Source: Ifrita kowaldi (Eukaryota; Chordata; Aves; Passeriformes; Cinclosomatidae). Taken from it: a stretch of DNA of 64,000 nt. Location: assembly GCA_013398055.1 (NCBI GenBank), contig VZRS01002401.1:109724-173723 (forward strand). Reading direction: 5' to 3'. This document shows positions 11,311 to 25,681 of the stretch, in pieces (the stretch's first letter is position 1; each line of letters begins with the position of its first letter). The position numbers were made by a program, and so were the translations under genes. A model generated the notes under the pieces. The model saw only the letters and a program-made list of their open reading frames with translations. It was not told where the DNA came from and made no database searches.

Positions 11311-14300
11311 CTATATCGGAGCAAATTCAGGAAAAGGAAAATATAAGTATGGGGAATTAAATTTTATGCATAAAGGACACAAGTGATGGCAGAACAACAT
11401 GGCATTACAGAACTCAGCCATCTTAAAAACAATCAACATTCCTGACTTCATGTATCATTTGTTTATTCATTTTACAATGCTAAAAAATTAACCTTCAGTT
11501 GGCAGAGGGAAGTCCTTAGCATCATGCAGACTGAAATTTGTCAAACCAGAGAGTCTGTGATTATTCAAGCAAAGATTTATTTCAAGTACCTCTACTGAAG
11601 TTTGTCTTGGTGTCCTGTTTGCACATTTAATAGTTTCTAGTCAAGTCAGGATTTCAAGCATATCTTTTTATATTTAGAAATAATTGTAAATAACAATAGA
11701 GTGAATTTTCCAGGAGTAAAGAGTTGCATTAGGTCAGGGATGGGAAATGGTTTACAAATTCCAGGTTGAATTTTGGAACTCTAATAAAGACAAGTTTACA
11801 ACTGCATTTAAGTAAAATGGATCTTGATTTCCCTGCTTAAACAACAGCAAATGAGTCACTGGTACCAAACAGAGCAGCACTTAAATACTTAGCACTTCTT
11901 CTACTAACAGGAGACTTGATTTTTTTTTTTTTTTTGACTGACTAATCACACTGGTTTTATGTCTTCAAATAAAGCTTTGAAAATTCAAAATCAGAAAAAC
12001 TGGAATATGGTAATATAGAATATGGTAATTTACTGTATTTCCCAGTGATACTGTAAATAAATGTTTAAGTACCTACCTACCTACACACAGGACCAAATGA
12101 AAGTTACTGAGCAGGAAAGTGAACAAAAACATACTCAATTTTTAATTAAGGTTTTGTGGGGTGGAGGGAATTGTTTCCTTTAAACGAAAGGAACTAAAGT
12201 CCTAAAACAATGGCAAAGTTGAGCCTTAGGCAGCTAAATAATTACCCTCAGTTTTCAAGGCTCAGTCCTCTGTCTATAAAGCAAACCGTTGTGTACTTCG
12301 GGCTGAAAAAAACCCCAACAACCATAAAACCACTTTGTAGACATGTAAGTTTAGGTCTTCATGAGACATTTCTTCAACTTAAATAGACGAATATTGCATT
12401 TAATGCTTTCCATATAAAGAGCACCAGCACTGCCTGACAAACCGGGTACTTTGCTTTCAGGAACCAAAGGTCACCCTGTTGGCTGCATCTGATAAACTCT
12501 AAAGCAATCCAGGAGCCTTGCTCCTTCTAGGAGTCCGGAAGCACCAGACAAACTGATTTGCTCCTTCCTGTTTCAGAAAATTAAAAATCTCACTTATACT
12601 CAAAGGACTTTAAAAACCTCCAACAAAAAGGTCTTGCAAAGTACTTAACCAAAGCCAGAAGCTTGTCAGCCTCGAGTGCAGGCGGGACAAGACAGAAGGA
12701 AGGAAACCTCTCTCCTGCTTGCTGCTGAAGAAGCAGCACACGCACGGCGAACGTGCCAGGGGTGTTTGTGTACCTCTGGTGGTGAATCTGCACTTCCCCT
12801 GCAGCAAAATGTGGGGTTGTCTGGAGTACAGAACAGGCTTGTGCCACACAGGGCTCAGCCAAGGAGGATAACCCAGGGGGATGCCCTCATGGTGCAGGGA
12901 CTGTAAATGCTGCTTAATGTGATCACCCCACACCTGGCCCAGAGATCACCATATCCGAAAGGAAGCTGATGTTAAACTCTGCTGGGCTGCACCTTTACAC
13001 CCCCAGGAGCTCAACCTCACGGTAAAGCTTCGCAGTATTTGTACAAAGGCAGTGGATTTCCCTTGAGACCAACGCTCAGATTTAATAAAACACTGGAGAC
13101 TGACTTGATTAATAGCATCTGTCCTGCAATGCATTAAAAAACATATAATTTTTTGATGGTCCAATTGTGGCTCATTCTACAGAAATGCAGACTGACCAGT
13201 TCATCTTAATCCTTAGTTGGTTTTATCATTTCTCCTGTCACTATCACCTTTGATAAAGGTATTATCAGACAGTTATATGGGCTTTTGTTAGATAATCACA
13301 TGCACCTTTCACTAAACCTGGCACCTAATCAGCCCAACCAACATGGAAATCACAGTATTTACTCTCTTGTTGGAATTTGAGTAAAAATTGCCATCATTTA
13401 ACTGCAATTCTCACATTAAACCCCACTGGATTCTATGAATCACAAAAACATGTAGATCATTTTTCACAAGTACAGTTTGTGTGTTGTTGTAATTTTCTGG
13501 AAACGGGAAGGGACAGCCACAAGCCACACATGGTCCCAATCCATATTTCACAACTTCCTGAAGAGGTAAACAAAATTTTACAAGTGATACCTGTGCAACA
13601 GACTGGACTGTATTCAGTAGGTTCATATTTTGCTGAAAAAAAATGTGGGTAAGCAAGGAACAAGAGGAAACATGAACATTACAGTTTCCTTGTCTCATTT
13701 TCCTCCAGATCAGGGATGTACTGAGTCAGGAGAGATTCAGTGAAAACGTGCACTACATCTCACTCCTGCAAACCTTTCTTAACCATCCTTGCCCAATTAC
13801 TTGTAGCCATAATTAATCACCTAAAATCCATCTAAATCAAACTAACATCTACACCTGCCTTTTATTTTAAATGTCTCTTTTTAAAAGAGTGGAGAGGTAT
13901 GGAAAGCTGGTTTAACAAGCACACTGAACCCATTGTTTATGGCCTCTATAAACATGGCTTAGTAAGAATTACTGACTTAATCAGAGAGAACTTATCTCCT
14001 GGTGAAAAGAGCACTTTAAATTTCAGAAATGGCACCTTTACTGTGAAAATCTCTTAACTTTTCAAACAAACTCCAGGGGGCCTTAAACACCAGGTCCGTA
14101 AATAAGCGCAGTCCGGGCGCCTGCCCCACTCACAGGCAGCCAAACACTTGAGTCATTTAAATGTTTTATGTGGAAGTTCACAAAAACACAAAAACCATAT
14201 TCTAATAGAAGTATTAAGGGGTGCTCCTCCATCCTGCTCCCCTCACACGCTAGAAGCAACATTCATCCATAACAGTAACACCAGTTTACACTAAATGCTA

Positions 14301-17300
14301 TTTTATCAGCACTGGCTACACTTGGCAGGTTCTGCATTTTCTGCCATAAAGGAATCCCAAGTTAAACTTCTTTCAGGTGAACAGTTTTACTGAATAGTTC
14401 CATTTGAAACAAAACAAAAAAAACCTCCATAGCCATCAAACACCAGCACCCCCTGCCTTCCCTCCCACAAACCAGGTTTGCGTAACTTCACGGCTAAATT
14501 GCTGCCAAAACATAAACCAAGTTGATCGTGAGGTTTTGTAACCAGATACAAACATGAACAACCTATTAAAAGATGTTGTAACAGTAAAAAGGTAACATAC
14601 CTTCCTTCAATTCTTTTGGAAAGGCAGAACCCCTAACAAAAACTAACATTCCAGCTAGCCTGTGCATTAGGTTTGAAATTGTTAAGAAAGTATGATTCAC
14701 AACAAGTCTAAAATCCATTTGCTTAATGACTTGTCTCTACTGAATTAATAGTTTCCATTTATTTTCTTAAGGAAAACACCACAACGCTGCAGACAACAAT
14801 GTGTCAATCTGGCTGCCAGAAGCAGGAAAGGCAGCGGATATAAAATTTTATTATTTCATGCCCCAAGAGCAGCCAGAAGGACTTAATGAAATAACGGCCA
14901 GATTTACAATCTGAAATGGCTATTCAGCAGACAGCTCTGCTTAAGCGGGATGTGCCCCCTGACCCTGGGGCCCTTTGATCCGGGCACAGCAGGTGGGCTG
15001 CCCCCCCAGCACATCTCCCACCCTTCCGCCCGGGCACCCTGAGCCTCTACAGGTGATTCCCCAGATCCTTATCACAAGCAGCTGTTGCCAACTGAGTGAC
15101 AAACAGCACCCGTGCTGCCCCGGCACTGTGGCACAGAGAAAAACCTCTCTGCTTCTGGGGAAGCCTGCTTGGTACTGCAGGGCTTGGCTTCTAAAAACTC
15201 ACCCTCAAACATGCCCCCAGAATCCCTTATTAAAACATGGTTGTTATTTCCATTTTCTCAATAACTGGATAAAAGACAATTCCATAAGTAATCTGCCATA
15301 TTTTTAAATGCATTTTTATCAATACTCCTGAAACCATGTACAGGCATATTGGTAATATTTGTGAGTGGCTAAACTGCATTTAGGGGTTTAAGACCTGGAT
15401 TTAAGTTAATCTACAACCCTTCATTAAAATCCAATGGAAAAGCTGCACTTCCTCAGCTACAGGTAGAAAAAGCATTGATTTACTAAGTATAAATGGGTGG
15501 GAAAAGCTAATTACTGCTTCTCACCCCAATCAAAAATATAATTAACAATTAACAGTACCAGTGGCAGATGCCAGTGGTCAATGAATTCTCAGGGTGTATT
15601 CTGGGAAGGGGAGCCCCACGGCAGGGTCAGGCCTGAGCCCAGGCTCACAGAAGCCGTGCTCAGGGCTCGTTAGTTCAGACTCAGTGCACGCTAATTGGCC
15701 TGTGGTCACACTGGATCCTGAGCAGGGCATCCTCACCCTGAACTAGAGCAGGGGAATGTGCCAAAATGTGCTCCCCAAATGGGTGTGTGGGTTTCTGAGG
15801 GCCCCAGCTCTGCTCCCCTGGCTGCACAGGAGACATTATCGACACCAGGTGAGATCAGCCACCGGCTCCTACCATGTGTCACACAACAGGAATTTCACTG
15901 AACATTTCTTCCCTCACATGAACATCTTTACTGATGCCAGGTTGAAGTAAACTAAAAATCTGCTCATACAGCTTTTATGATATATGCAAGTGTACTCTTC
16001 CCTTAGGAAGAAGGTTAGAAAAACGTTCTGAAATGCAATGTTTCACACACAAATTCATCCTGGATAACCTTGCAAGAATTACAGTTCTGAAGTCCCAGAA
16101 AAAGTCCTTGAATAACTGGAATATTAATAATAAAAATACAAGAAATGCTTTTCTAATCACTAATTCTCACTCTAAATGCTGAGTTTGTGCCTCAAACAGA
16201 GCAGGAAAAGGGTGGATGTTCTCCTAAGTGGATCCGGGCACACTGGAGTCGGCTGCCAGAGCTCCACATCTCAGAGCCCGGCACAACCATCCCCAACAGT
16301 CAATCAAAACCACATGTGCCCGAATTCCAACAGGGAGCTCCTAGGTCAAGGGCATTCCCCCTCCATCAGCACCATCACACTGATAACCTTCCTACACAAA
16401 CAGTTGCAGAAACAATCGTTTACTCTCGTTACAAAATGTAAAAGGCTGCAGCTAAGTTTGACACTGCTTTCAACACAAAGGGCAATTTTATATAATCTGA
16501 GGACTAAAACAGCCTACAGTGCACAGGCAGAAAATAAGATTGTGAAAGGGGTGTGTTCTTCTGATAGAGTTTCATTTTCCTATCTCATTATTTATCACTA
16601 CTAAGTACTTATCTTCATCTAATATGAATTCAATTAGTTCCGTAAGCATGTTCCATTTTTCATGTGATAGCTCCAGCCTTGCTTATCCAACAGCTTATAA
16701 ACTTTTAGCCTTCTTTGAAGTCACTTTATGGATTGCTAAATGGAAATCTTATAAAGAATGACTAACTAGGTGATGATAGAAAAGCTGAAAAATAAGAGCA
16801 CAAAACACAGCTCTGTATTTTCTACCAGTGTTTTCCCCCGTAAATCAGTTGGAGCCCTCTGACCTATAACAGGAGATTATCTTATCTCACTGGAGAACAT
16901 TTCAGTCACAGCAAATTAGATTTAACAGTCAATGGATAGGCTTGATATTTTAATCATAAGAAAAATTTGTCGTTTTCCATTAAAATAACTGTTCCTTCTA
17001 CAGAGCCCCCGTGGAACACGGGAAACTGCAAACTAACTTTAAGGAAACAAACAGTTCAGGAAAAACCTGTCGAGCTGAGAGAGGCTGTATGTTGTTTAAA
17101 ATCACCAACACTTCTGCTTCTTCCAGAGGCCCCATTCCAACACTGGGATAGCAAAACCCACAGAAACAAGACTAGAGGTAGAAAATAATTTTTTTCCTAT
17201 ATCCCAAATCCCTTCTCGCCTTCACACCACAGCTCTCCCTGTGCAAGATTAGGCTGCCACTAACATTTGCACAACGAGGACAAATCCAGCCTGGGAGCTG

Positions 17301-19704
17301 CTGGGGCAGAGCCTGAGCCCAGACCTACCTGCAGCGCTCCCTGGGCTCCACACCAGGGCAAGGGTCCACCTGCCTCAGCTGCAATGCACGTCTGGGAATG
17401 AACCCCTTATCCTGACACTGGAATGTGTGGATTAACAGAACACCTTTAAAGTCCTATTTGCTGAAATTGCAGCATTTAGAGAAAAAGGAATACGGAATAA
17501 TGGCAGCAGTCTGTAGTCCTAGTTTATAAAATTATTTTGATATGGAGAAGATAATATAGTTTTTAACATACACAAGTGCCAGACCATGAGAAAAAGAATT
17601 ACTGTTGTAACTACGATGTTATTCTACCAAATAAAACACACAATGTTATAAATGACGGAAGGGACAAACAGAATGAGCATTCAGCACCACAAACAAGAGG
17701 TAACCTAGGAACTGTCCAGCTCCTGTGACAAATGTCACCTTTCCCTTGCCCAGGGCACAGAAACTCTGCAGCACTTGCCACCAGACAGATCCACCAGCCA
17801 GTGTGGGATTTTATGTTACCTTTCAATGGAAAAAACAGAGTTAGCTGCAAGATGCAGTTCTGTCTGTATTCAATTTATCCGTAAGAGCAGAGAAAACAGT
17901 TTGGTTTATTTATTTAATTTATTTGATAAGGCACTTTGAATAACTGTACTTTGCCAAAGCGTGTCTGTGTTCCAGAATCTCCGGCTATTCAAAAGCCAGA
18001 CTGGATTTAGTACTAAACAGATTTTTTCACAAGTTACTAAAATGGATGAAAATTGGCTTCTCCAAGAACAACTCCTTTTTTTGAGTTTTTACAGATGGAG
18101 TTTGGAAGGCCCACAGAGCCCTGCAGTCTGAAACACAGAGACAAAGGAAGAGGCAATGGATTTATGGAGCAAGGCAGGAGTGAGACATCGCACAAAGCAA
18201 CTCCAAGGTGTAATTATTAATTTTTTTTTCTATATCCGTTCCCAGGCCAACCACAGAACTCGTTGTGAGCACAAGTATTTGTGAAAGCTGAAAGGTGTGT
18301 GTATGGAGATATCCCATCCACCAGCTCTCTTCTATCTTTTACATATACCACAATAATCACACCAATGACTGCCTGGGATGGATATGGGGCAGAAAGTTTC
18401 TTGATCAATATGAAAAATACATTTCTTCTTAGATATTCCCTCACTCCTGCCTGTGCAGTATCCAAGGGTGATTATGAGAAGCCCCTTGAACAGAAGCATA
18501 TGATGTGCAAACAAATGTACGTGTTGACTTTTAAACTAATTGGTTATTCACAAACACATTGTACTGAAATTCTGTACTTGATTTAGCAGTATAAAGGGCA
18601 TAAAAAAATCATCTGTACCCAGGATGGTAAGGAGAAGAAAAAAGACATGCTGCACATTCAATCTATCTTCTCAAGAAAAAACTGACTTCTAAAATTACCT
18701 CTCATTAATGCTGGAAAAAGAGGGGACGTTACACAGCACACATAAACACACAGGGCATCATTATTACACACATTTGCCCTAGTGAAAGAATCAATATTTT
18801 TTTATCAATATTTCCAGAAATTACACATTTTTATGGACAATACAAGAACAATTTTTCTAGTAATACACATTCCTTTATGTGATGTTAGCTCCAGTTTTCT
18901 AAACTGTTCTGTATCCTGAACATGAAGGATTAATTTCCAAACACGGGATCTAAACCAGGGACACAGATCCATTAATGTCCAGGGGTATGTGCAGTCCCAG
19001 CAGAGCTCCCTGGGCAGGAATGCCTCTTCCCACCTGGAGCACTCCTTGGGAAGGGGCACAGTCAGTAAGGATGAGGATTTCAGAGGCACCTAAGTCAGTG
19101 TCTTTTGTTGTTCCCCAGATACTTTTGAGGAAAGTCATCGACTCTTTCATCAGTACTGGAAGCAAAAGCAAATGTGCTATTTCCACTTTTAGAGTTTTTA
19201 AAAAGTCACATGAATTACTGGGAATTGTTTATAGGAGAAGCTTTCTGTGAGGGCTGGTTCTCTGCCAGCTTTGTGTTAACATTAACTGCAAGTTCCTTCT
19301 TTTCAGATCTTTCGAACATTAAAAAAATTACAATCTGTCTGCAAAAGCCTAAAAGAGAACTGTAACTGTCAACATAGTGGTTTAATATCAACTCTGCCTT
19401 TGTGCCTGAGTCCAACCAAGGCACTGAACTGATTAAATGAAGCCCCAGGGTGGGGAGGGGAGCACGACGTGAGCTTGTCACCGCCGAGCTGCGAGTGGGA
19501 AGTCTGCCCAAGGAGCACAGGGGAGCAAATAAGGCTCCTGAAGATGCAACGTTATCATGTATGCCTCACTCAATTCCCTCAGCACTCCCAAATTAACAGG
19601 ATTATTTCATTTTTAAGCATATGAATGAATGTGTAATTGCTTGCAGAATCTGGCTCTAAATCATACCACTATACATAGTTTCAGAAATGGTGCAAGAGAC
19701 TTAC
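11311..19704 (-). other. DENND1A: Intron H-I
   Basis: This 8394-bp intron is mostly AT-rich. It contains a T16 homopolymer (11920-11935), a 12-bp direct duplication GAATATGGTAAT at 12003-12014 and 12018-12029, a short CTAC tract near 12072-12085, and mildly GC-rich patches at about 12660-12930, 14940-15180 and 17270-17400. No recognisable transposon or exon was seen. Confidence 0.85.
11920..11935 (+). repeat. T16 homopolymer
   Basis: Sixteen consecutive T. There is no adjoining retroelement that I can recognise. Confidence 0.9.
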
Positions 19705-19750
19705 CTCCATCAAACTTAAGTGTATTCCAATGAGGTAGGGCATGGGGGCA
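19705..19750 (-). CDS. DENND1A: DENND1A exon H (cDENN, about residues 240-255)
   Basis: This is the shortest coding exon, 46 nt: one base completing cysteine, then APMPYLIGIHLSLME. PYLIGIHxSLME is the conserved strand-helix following LLDYC. The acceptor CCTCTCCACAG and donor GAG|GTAAGT are both strong, as expected for an exon this short. The phase is 2 to 0; loss of the exon would break the frame. It is isolated by introns of 5830 bp upstream and 8394 bp downstream. Confidence 0.95.
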
Positions 19751-20108
19751 CTGTGGAGAGGAAAAGAAACCCGGCTTTACATCCTCATAACAGTGAATAA
19801 CACACATGACTTACAAAATTAGCTACAGGGAAACACTGGGATACCGGATTAGATTTTGATTAAAAAATAACAGACACATATATATAAACAAATCACATGT
19901 GAACAAAGTGTTATTCCATATCTGAAAGACTTGTTACTATGCAATAGCCTCCCACTCCTCAAAGACTTCACTTTTTCTTGACATCAGAATTTCTAAGTGA
20001 CTAAGTTTGGGCAGGTACCTAAGGACAGCTGTTAAACATATCCGTAACACTGGGGTCTTTTGTTAGAAAACCAAACAAAATGTGTTATTGCAATTTTGAA
20101 AACATACC

Positions 20109-20129
20109 CTTGGAAAAGACTTTTCCAAG
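20109..20129. repeat. Perfect 10+1+10 inverted repeat with opposed GGAAAA cores
   Basis: CTTGGAAAAG and CTTTTCCAAG are separated by a single A. Each arm carries a GGAAAA core like those bound by NFAT/Rel proteins, arranged head to head. It may also simply be a small cruciform-capable dyad. Confidence 0.55.
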
Positions 20130-22429
20130 AGTATTCTTTCAAAAACTGGACCCAGTTGTAGTGTCAAGTGGTTAATTTAATGTATGTGTATCACCCAGTA
20201 CTACAAGTTTTGAATTCTTTGAATGAGTCCAGATACATTTTTAAGTAATTTGCTTTTAAGTATAAATCTTGACATCTTTTCATTTATAAAAGACAACATA
20301 AAAAATACTTCTGAAGATTCTGATAAACTCCAGAGTTCCTGGGACGTCCGCTGATACCAATATTCCCCTCAGGACACAAAATCTAAATACCCCAGAGGCT
20401 CTTAGGCCAGGTTTTAGCCTTGGACACTGGCATGACACCTTTGCTAGCCCACAGAATGCCAGTGTGGAAGGGAAGACTGCTGTTCTCCATGTCCCTTCCC
20501 TGATGTGAGCAAGCCCCGAGAAGGAGCCGCTCCCAGCAGAGAGCCCTGGCTGGGAGCTGCCTCTCCGTTGTCCAGGATTTCCAAAGCTGAGCTGCTCGCA
20601 GCCTCCCCCTCGGCAATCAGGGCCCGGCGCAGCAGAGCCATCAGCGAGGCTGCCAGAGCTGCTAATTGCAAATATGGCACATCCTGCCTGCGAAACGCAG
20701 CGCACACAGACAGACACAACTTCTAAAATAGAGCCTCAGCTCGCTTTGGATACAGAAGCTCAAAGAACTCATTTTCAATTTCAGATGAAAAAATGAGAGA
20801 AATGTCACTGTACTGCCTTGGATTAAAATATCTCCCATATTGCTGCTCTAAGCTGGTGCCTACTGCTCAGTAAGAGCAGTACAATGCTGAAAAAGCTCCT
20901 GAGACACCAGGCCAGCAAAAATCCCTGCTTCTCCTTTTCCTGAGAAATACCTTTAAAAATATATTTACTGATAAGCATATTAATATTTATGTTGTTTATT
21001 AATACACCCCCTCAAACTGCCACTCTGTAGGATGCTCTACTGAGGTGGAAACAGCCCCTGCAGTAGACGTTCTATGTGAAACCATTTTTTTTTCCTTTCT
21101 GAAGACATTAAACACATACAACTTCCAAAGCCCCTTCCCAGTTCACTGGCAGAACACTCCAGTGCCTTGTCCCACATCACTGCAATGAGTGCCCGGCCCA
21201 GGCCCCCTGCACCCCCAGAGCCCCTTGGGACAGAGCCCAGAGGGGCTGCTACAGCACAGAATTATCCTGAATGTTCTGCTTCCTGGGAATCCCACGGTGG
21301 GCATTGGAACAGCCACCCAGGTCCCTGGGCAGAAGCTTTGCTCACTCCCCACAGCACTCGCCAACGACACACGAGTGCTGCTCAGCTGAGCCCTGATTTG
21401 TCACGGACACGTTTGATTTGTGACAAATGCCATCTCTTCACTTCCCATGGCCACAGCCCAGGAGCAAGAGAACAGCCAGGAATTTTACACTCAGAGAACG
21501 AAGCAGTGCTTTGGATCTGGCTGCACAACGAGCCGGGCTCGGCTGCCCCGGCCCCTCCGGTGCCACCGCCACCAATGTGGTTCCAATTAAGGACTTCCAG
21601 CAAGGCGACAGCTTCAATCCCCACCGTACAAAGTCAGAACCTCGGCAGGAAGTCTTAAGCCTGCAAATGTCTCATCTAGTGGAACCTTGGCTAATGTAAT
21701 GAAAGGAAGCAGGAAGAGTGCAGTATTTCTGAAAACCAGCCATTTATTAACATCTCCAAACGTGGGAAGAGAAGATATGGCTTAAGATATGTGGTTCAGC
21801 TTTGGATGCAAAGACTCATGTTTTCAGTGAAGTGACAAACATTACATGTAATGGCAATACAGCACATAAAACAATTACAGGGACCGCATAAATAACCTCA
21901 ATAAAATGCAATTCTGGTAAAGAGCATAAATATTTCCAATAAAATCTACCAGAGAGATTCTATTCTTCCATCATCACTCATCAACCTGACTGAATAGGAA
22001 ACACACCTAGAACTAAATGCCGAAAGTTCATGTCAGGCTTCATAAATTGCTTTTATCACCATTTCTCTTGACCATGAGTTAATCATAGGCCATTATTTAA
22101 GTAGACCTTTAGCATCCTGTGCAGGGGAATGTGCTGTGTCCCCCCTTCCCCATCCAGGGCACACTGAAACAGTCCTTCCTCACTGCAATTCAGGTCCTGA
22201 GACGTGGGACACTCCAGCAGTTTTTAATATTTTATCAGGGTAGATTTGTACTTGCAAGACTTCCAAGTGAAGTTCAGCAAGACACATCCCTTGTATAAAG
22301 AGCAGAAACACTCGGCACAACCTTTAATCCTTCTGGGAGCCCTGGCAGATTAAAGACTGCCCTTCAGAGCAGGCCTTCCCCACTGCTTGACACTTCATCA
22401 GTCCTGGGGCTTCTTACAGCCACAACTAC

Positions 22430-22900
22430 TAATTACTCAAAGTTGTTTGCTGGCAGCCAATAGCCATTAAGTGCAAAATTAAGAAGTATCAGTTTCTACC
22501 GCATGTATTTACTGCTCAAACAAAGTGCCTGCGTGAGCCTTTCGGAACAAAGAGAGGGGTCATTACTCCTTTTGTGCTACACTGGCTCCCAAGGCAATGA
22601 GCCTTATTTATAATCAAATGAGTTATATAGGTAAATATCAAATCATTAAAGTAGCAATGCATAAGCATGAATATGGATTTTGGGGACATAATGACTATAT
22701 ATTGGCCATTTATTACAGTTGCATTTTTACAATTTCTTTAATTCGTTTCCTTAGGCAAACTAGAGACCTCTTAATTATGCTCCCAAGAGGTGGGCAACTA
22801 CTAATTGGAAGAGAAGCAGGTGAAATAGAGGGACATTTCTTCTTAAGTGAAAAAAGCCCAACCTTAAGAAATACTGCAATTCACCAGGAAAAGTAATGCA
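22430..22900. promoter_or_regulatory. Candidate conserved non-coding element
   Basis: This AT-rich but complex, non-repetitive block carries many homeodomain/POU-like words: CCATTAAGTG, AATCATTAAAG, AATGCATAAGCATG, TTAATTATGC and CTAATTGG. It also contains a 99-codon open frame (22597-22896) with no recognised domain. The texture resembles vertebrate developmental enhancers, but this is judgement by eye; no alignment was possible. Confidence 0.25.
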
Positions 22901-25580
22901 AAAGCCCAAGGATTTCCAAAAGGTTCCTATTTACAGCTACACAGGGATTTCACCATTTTGCTTCATTGTTCCAGGAAAATGGATGAGATCACATTTACCA
23001 CATTCACGTCTTGCTATACATTGACTTAACGGGTGGCTCTCTCCCAGCACTGGTACTTCCCTCTCCAGGGCAGTCTCTTGATTTCTCTTCAGATTCCTCA
23101 TTGAAATGCAACAGAATTCCACCCAAAATTTATTGGAGTAATTGATGCAAATCAGAAACTTGACTGCATAAATTGGAACAATGCAGAGAACACACAGCTC
23201 CGATACCAGGAGAGCAGCTACAAGGGGCTTTAGTGAGTGCCCAGGTGCGCCAGGCTCAATGGCAATGCCCACCAAGAGCTCCCCGGGCAGGAATCTTTGT
23301 TTCCCAGCAGCGGGAGGACTTCAGCTCCCCCTCCACCTACTCAGAAAAGCACATTGACTATATGCAGATTTAGAAAATAAGAGAAAGGGAGTTAAAAAAA
23401 CTCCTGGAGAAAGGGCAACCTGCCCCAACAGAAGCGTTTGTTAGCAGCTGTGCCAGGGTGCTCTGAGAATATATTCATGTTGGCTGCTGAGCTGCCTGTC
23501 TGGTAGAATAGACTGTTTTAATCACCCTAGGAAATGTACTGTTGCTTCTGGTGACAAAGATCTGGGGCTCAGTGCACACTCAGCTGTGTCCCAGCTCAGC
23601 AAAGACAGGCTTTTCTAAGGGCTCATTTCAAACACAGACACTGAGAGCAAGAAGGAAGCAAACAGACACAGTGGGAGTGGTTTTATGGCACACAAAAAAC
23701 CAACTGGGAAAAGTAGCGAGGAAAATTGATACACTGCTTCCTCCACATCAACAAATGTTTAAATTCCCAGTGAAATAGATGGACAAGATCTGGCCAAATT
23801 CAAGTAGTTGTATGTACTTGACTATTGATGCCTGGTGGCAGCATCTCACTAACCAGGACTTGTGGCACCTGCTGGCATGTGCTCTAAATAATTAAAACCC
23901 AACCAAACAACACCCCAAACCAGCCAGCAGCAGTGCAGCTGTGCTTCTGTACTTCCTCTGGGGCTCCGCATTCAAAGGAACAAGCAATTGTGCGTCAAGG
24001 TGTGAGATCTAATGACAGTATTTTAGTCTCCTCCACCCAAAATGTTTCCCTGGGCTGAAAATACACTAAAGAGCAGTGTCCAATTAAAAAATAAAAACTA
24101 AGGACAGCGCTCTGCCCTTGCTTCTCCTCCCACCCCCTGTCCTCAGCAAATCTACACGACAGGGATGATCCATGGGAGATCCACCACCAGCACTGACTCA
24201 GCAGTGAGAGCAAATATTTGGGAGACACGACCTTTGGGCATTTTCAGTTCTGAGGGAAGGTACGTCAGTGAGGAATGCAGGGGAACAGAAATATTAAGTT
24301 TGAGAAAATCCTTTCAAGAGGGAAATGGGAAGCAAAAGGCAAATAATCACAGGTGGAATATACTTTTTTCAAACACTTTCAAAGATCTCGAGTGACACAG
24401 TCTATCCATCCTTCTGTGAGTTTCAAAAGAGCAGGGGAAGATTCAAAACATCACAGCATAGTCAGTAAATGAGCACAGGCAACTGAATGAACAAGATAAT
24501 TCTATATTCATAGGAACCGAAGAATTCTCATTGCTTTAAGTTTTGTTCCCATTTCAGCTCTCTAAAATTCTTAAGTCATATTTGTAAAAGAAATAACCAG
24601 GCAATAATTAAAATTAAATGAAACTCTTCCATTTTAAATAATCTCAGGTCATTTCCCTTAAGAGGCAGACAGCAGTAAGCAGAAATACTGCCTTAAAGCA
24701 GGGAGCAGGGAGCTGATTGCTCAGTCCTCCCAGGCAAAAATGACATCTCCAAGTTCACATGGTTACAAAATAGATGGTGGACTCTATTTTGGGAAATATA
24801 TTTATGGCACATAAATTGTTGCTAAATTGACTTACTCAAACAATGACAGAGTGTGTAGCTACCTCTTCAATTAAAGTTCCTGGCTGGGTAAGGAAATCAG
24901 TTGTTGCATTTGTGAGCTGCCTAACAGTTGTACATTTTGAAATCATTCTTTGCACACAGCCTGGCTCCCTCCTGCCATGGCCGGGTGTTGGCCATGAAAG
25001 AATCCCCTCAGTGATGCTCAGTGACTCGTGGCTTTCTCTCCTGCACCGGGGTTTGCTTTTTGCACCCTCTGGGCGGGCCCCTTTCCCTGCCTTTGTCAGG
25101 AAGTCCATGAATAACTGATCTCCGAGGGCAAAGCCTGTGCTGAGCCCTGCGAGCAGCAGGTACCTGAGGGGAACTGGGGCAGCCTCCGCAAGTGTTAATT
25201 ACACGTGAGAAGCCCATTATCCAGGGAAAGGCACCTGCTGGCACTGCAAATGACTGGGACCTGCCCTTCCTGCGCAGGCAGTCAGGGAAGGCTCATTTCC
25301 ACAGGAGATAACTCTTTATGTTCCACTCCCTGTACCCCGACACAGGCACACACAACATTTACATCAGCTGCAGAGGAGCAAACTTTCTTTAAACGTGCAC
25401 ATTTTGGTTTCCAGGCCTTCACTTGCTGCTGGTTATCCCGGCTGGATCCCCAGGAACAGCTGCATCAGGAGAGAGCTTCAGACTCACTCTGAGAAATGTG
25501 CACAGTGCTGTGGGTCTGAGGGACAGATACACACCTCCAGGACACACACACAGGTAATGCACACACAGAGATGGCCTTAC

Positions 25581-25681
25581 CAGCAGTAGTCCAGGAGATG
25601 TGGGGGCAGGACAGGAATGTAAACGTGCTGCCAGAACATCGGGTAGAGCATGGCTGCAGACCCATGGATGCAGGCAGTTAA
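25581..25681 (-). CDS. DENND1A: DENND1A exon G (cDENN, about residues 207-239)
   Basis: This 101-nt exon encodes LTACIHGSAAMLYPMFWQHV then YIPVLPPHLLDYC, plus two bases (TG) of a cysteine codon finished by exon H. The motif MLYPMxWQHxxIPVLPPHLLDYCxAPMPY is one of the most conserved stretches of DENN proteins, contributing to the Rab-binding face of cDENN. The acceptor is GTTTTTCAG, with a rather short pyrimidine tract, and the donor TG|GTAAGG. The phase is 0 to 2, so it must be spliced with exon H to keep frame. Exons F and G join as SKLST-LTAC, exactly as in the mammalian protein. Confidence 0.96.

Larger units (their letters stand above)
19751..25580 (-). other. DENND1A: Intron G-H
   Basis: This 5830-bp intron holds a 21-bp inverted repeat (20109-20129), GC-rich patches with overlapping chance frames on both strands (20500-20720 and 21150-21660), and a distinctive AT-rich block (22430-22900) that looks like a conserved non-coding element. 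No exon was recognised. Confidence 0.85.
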
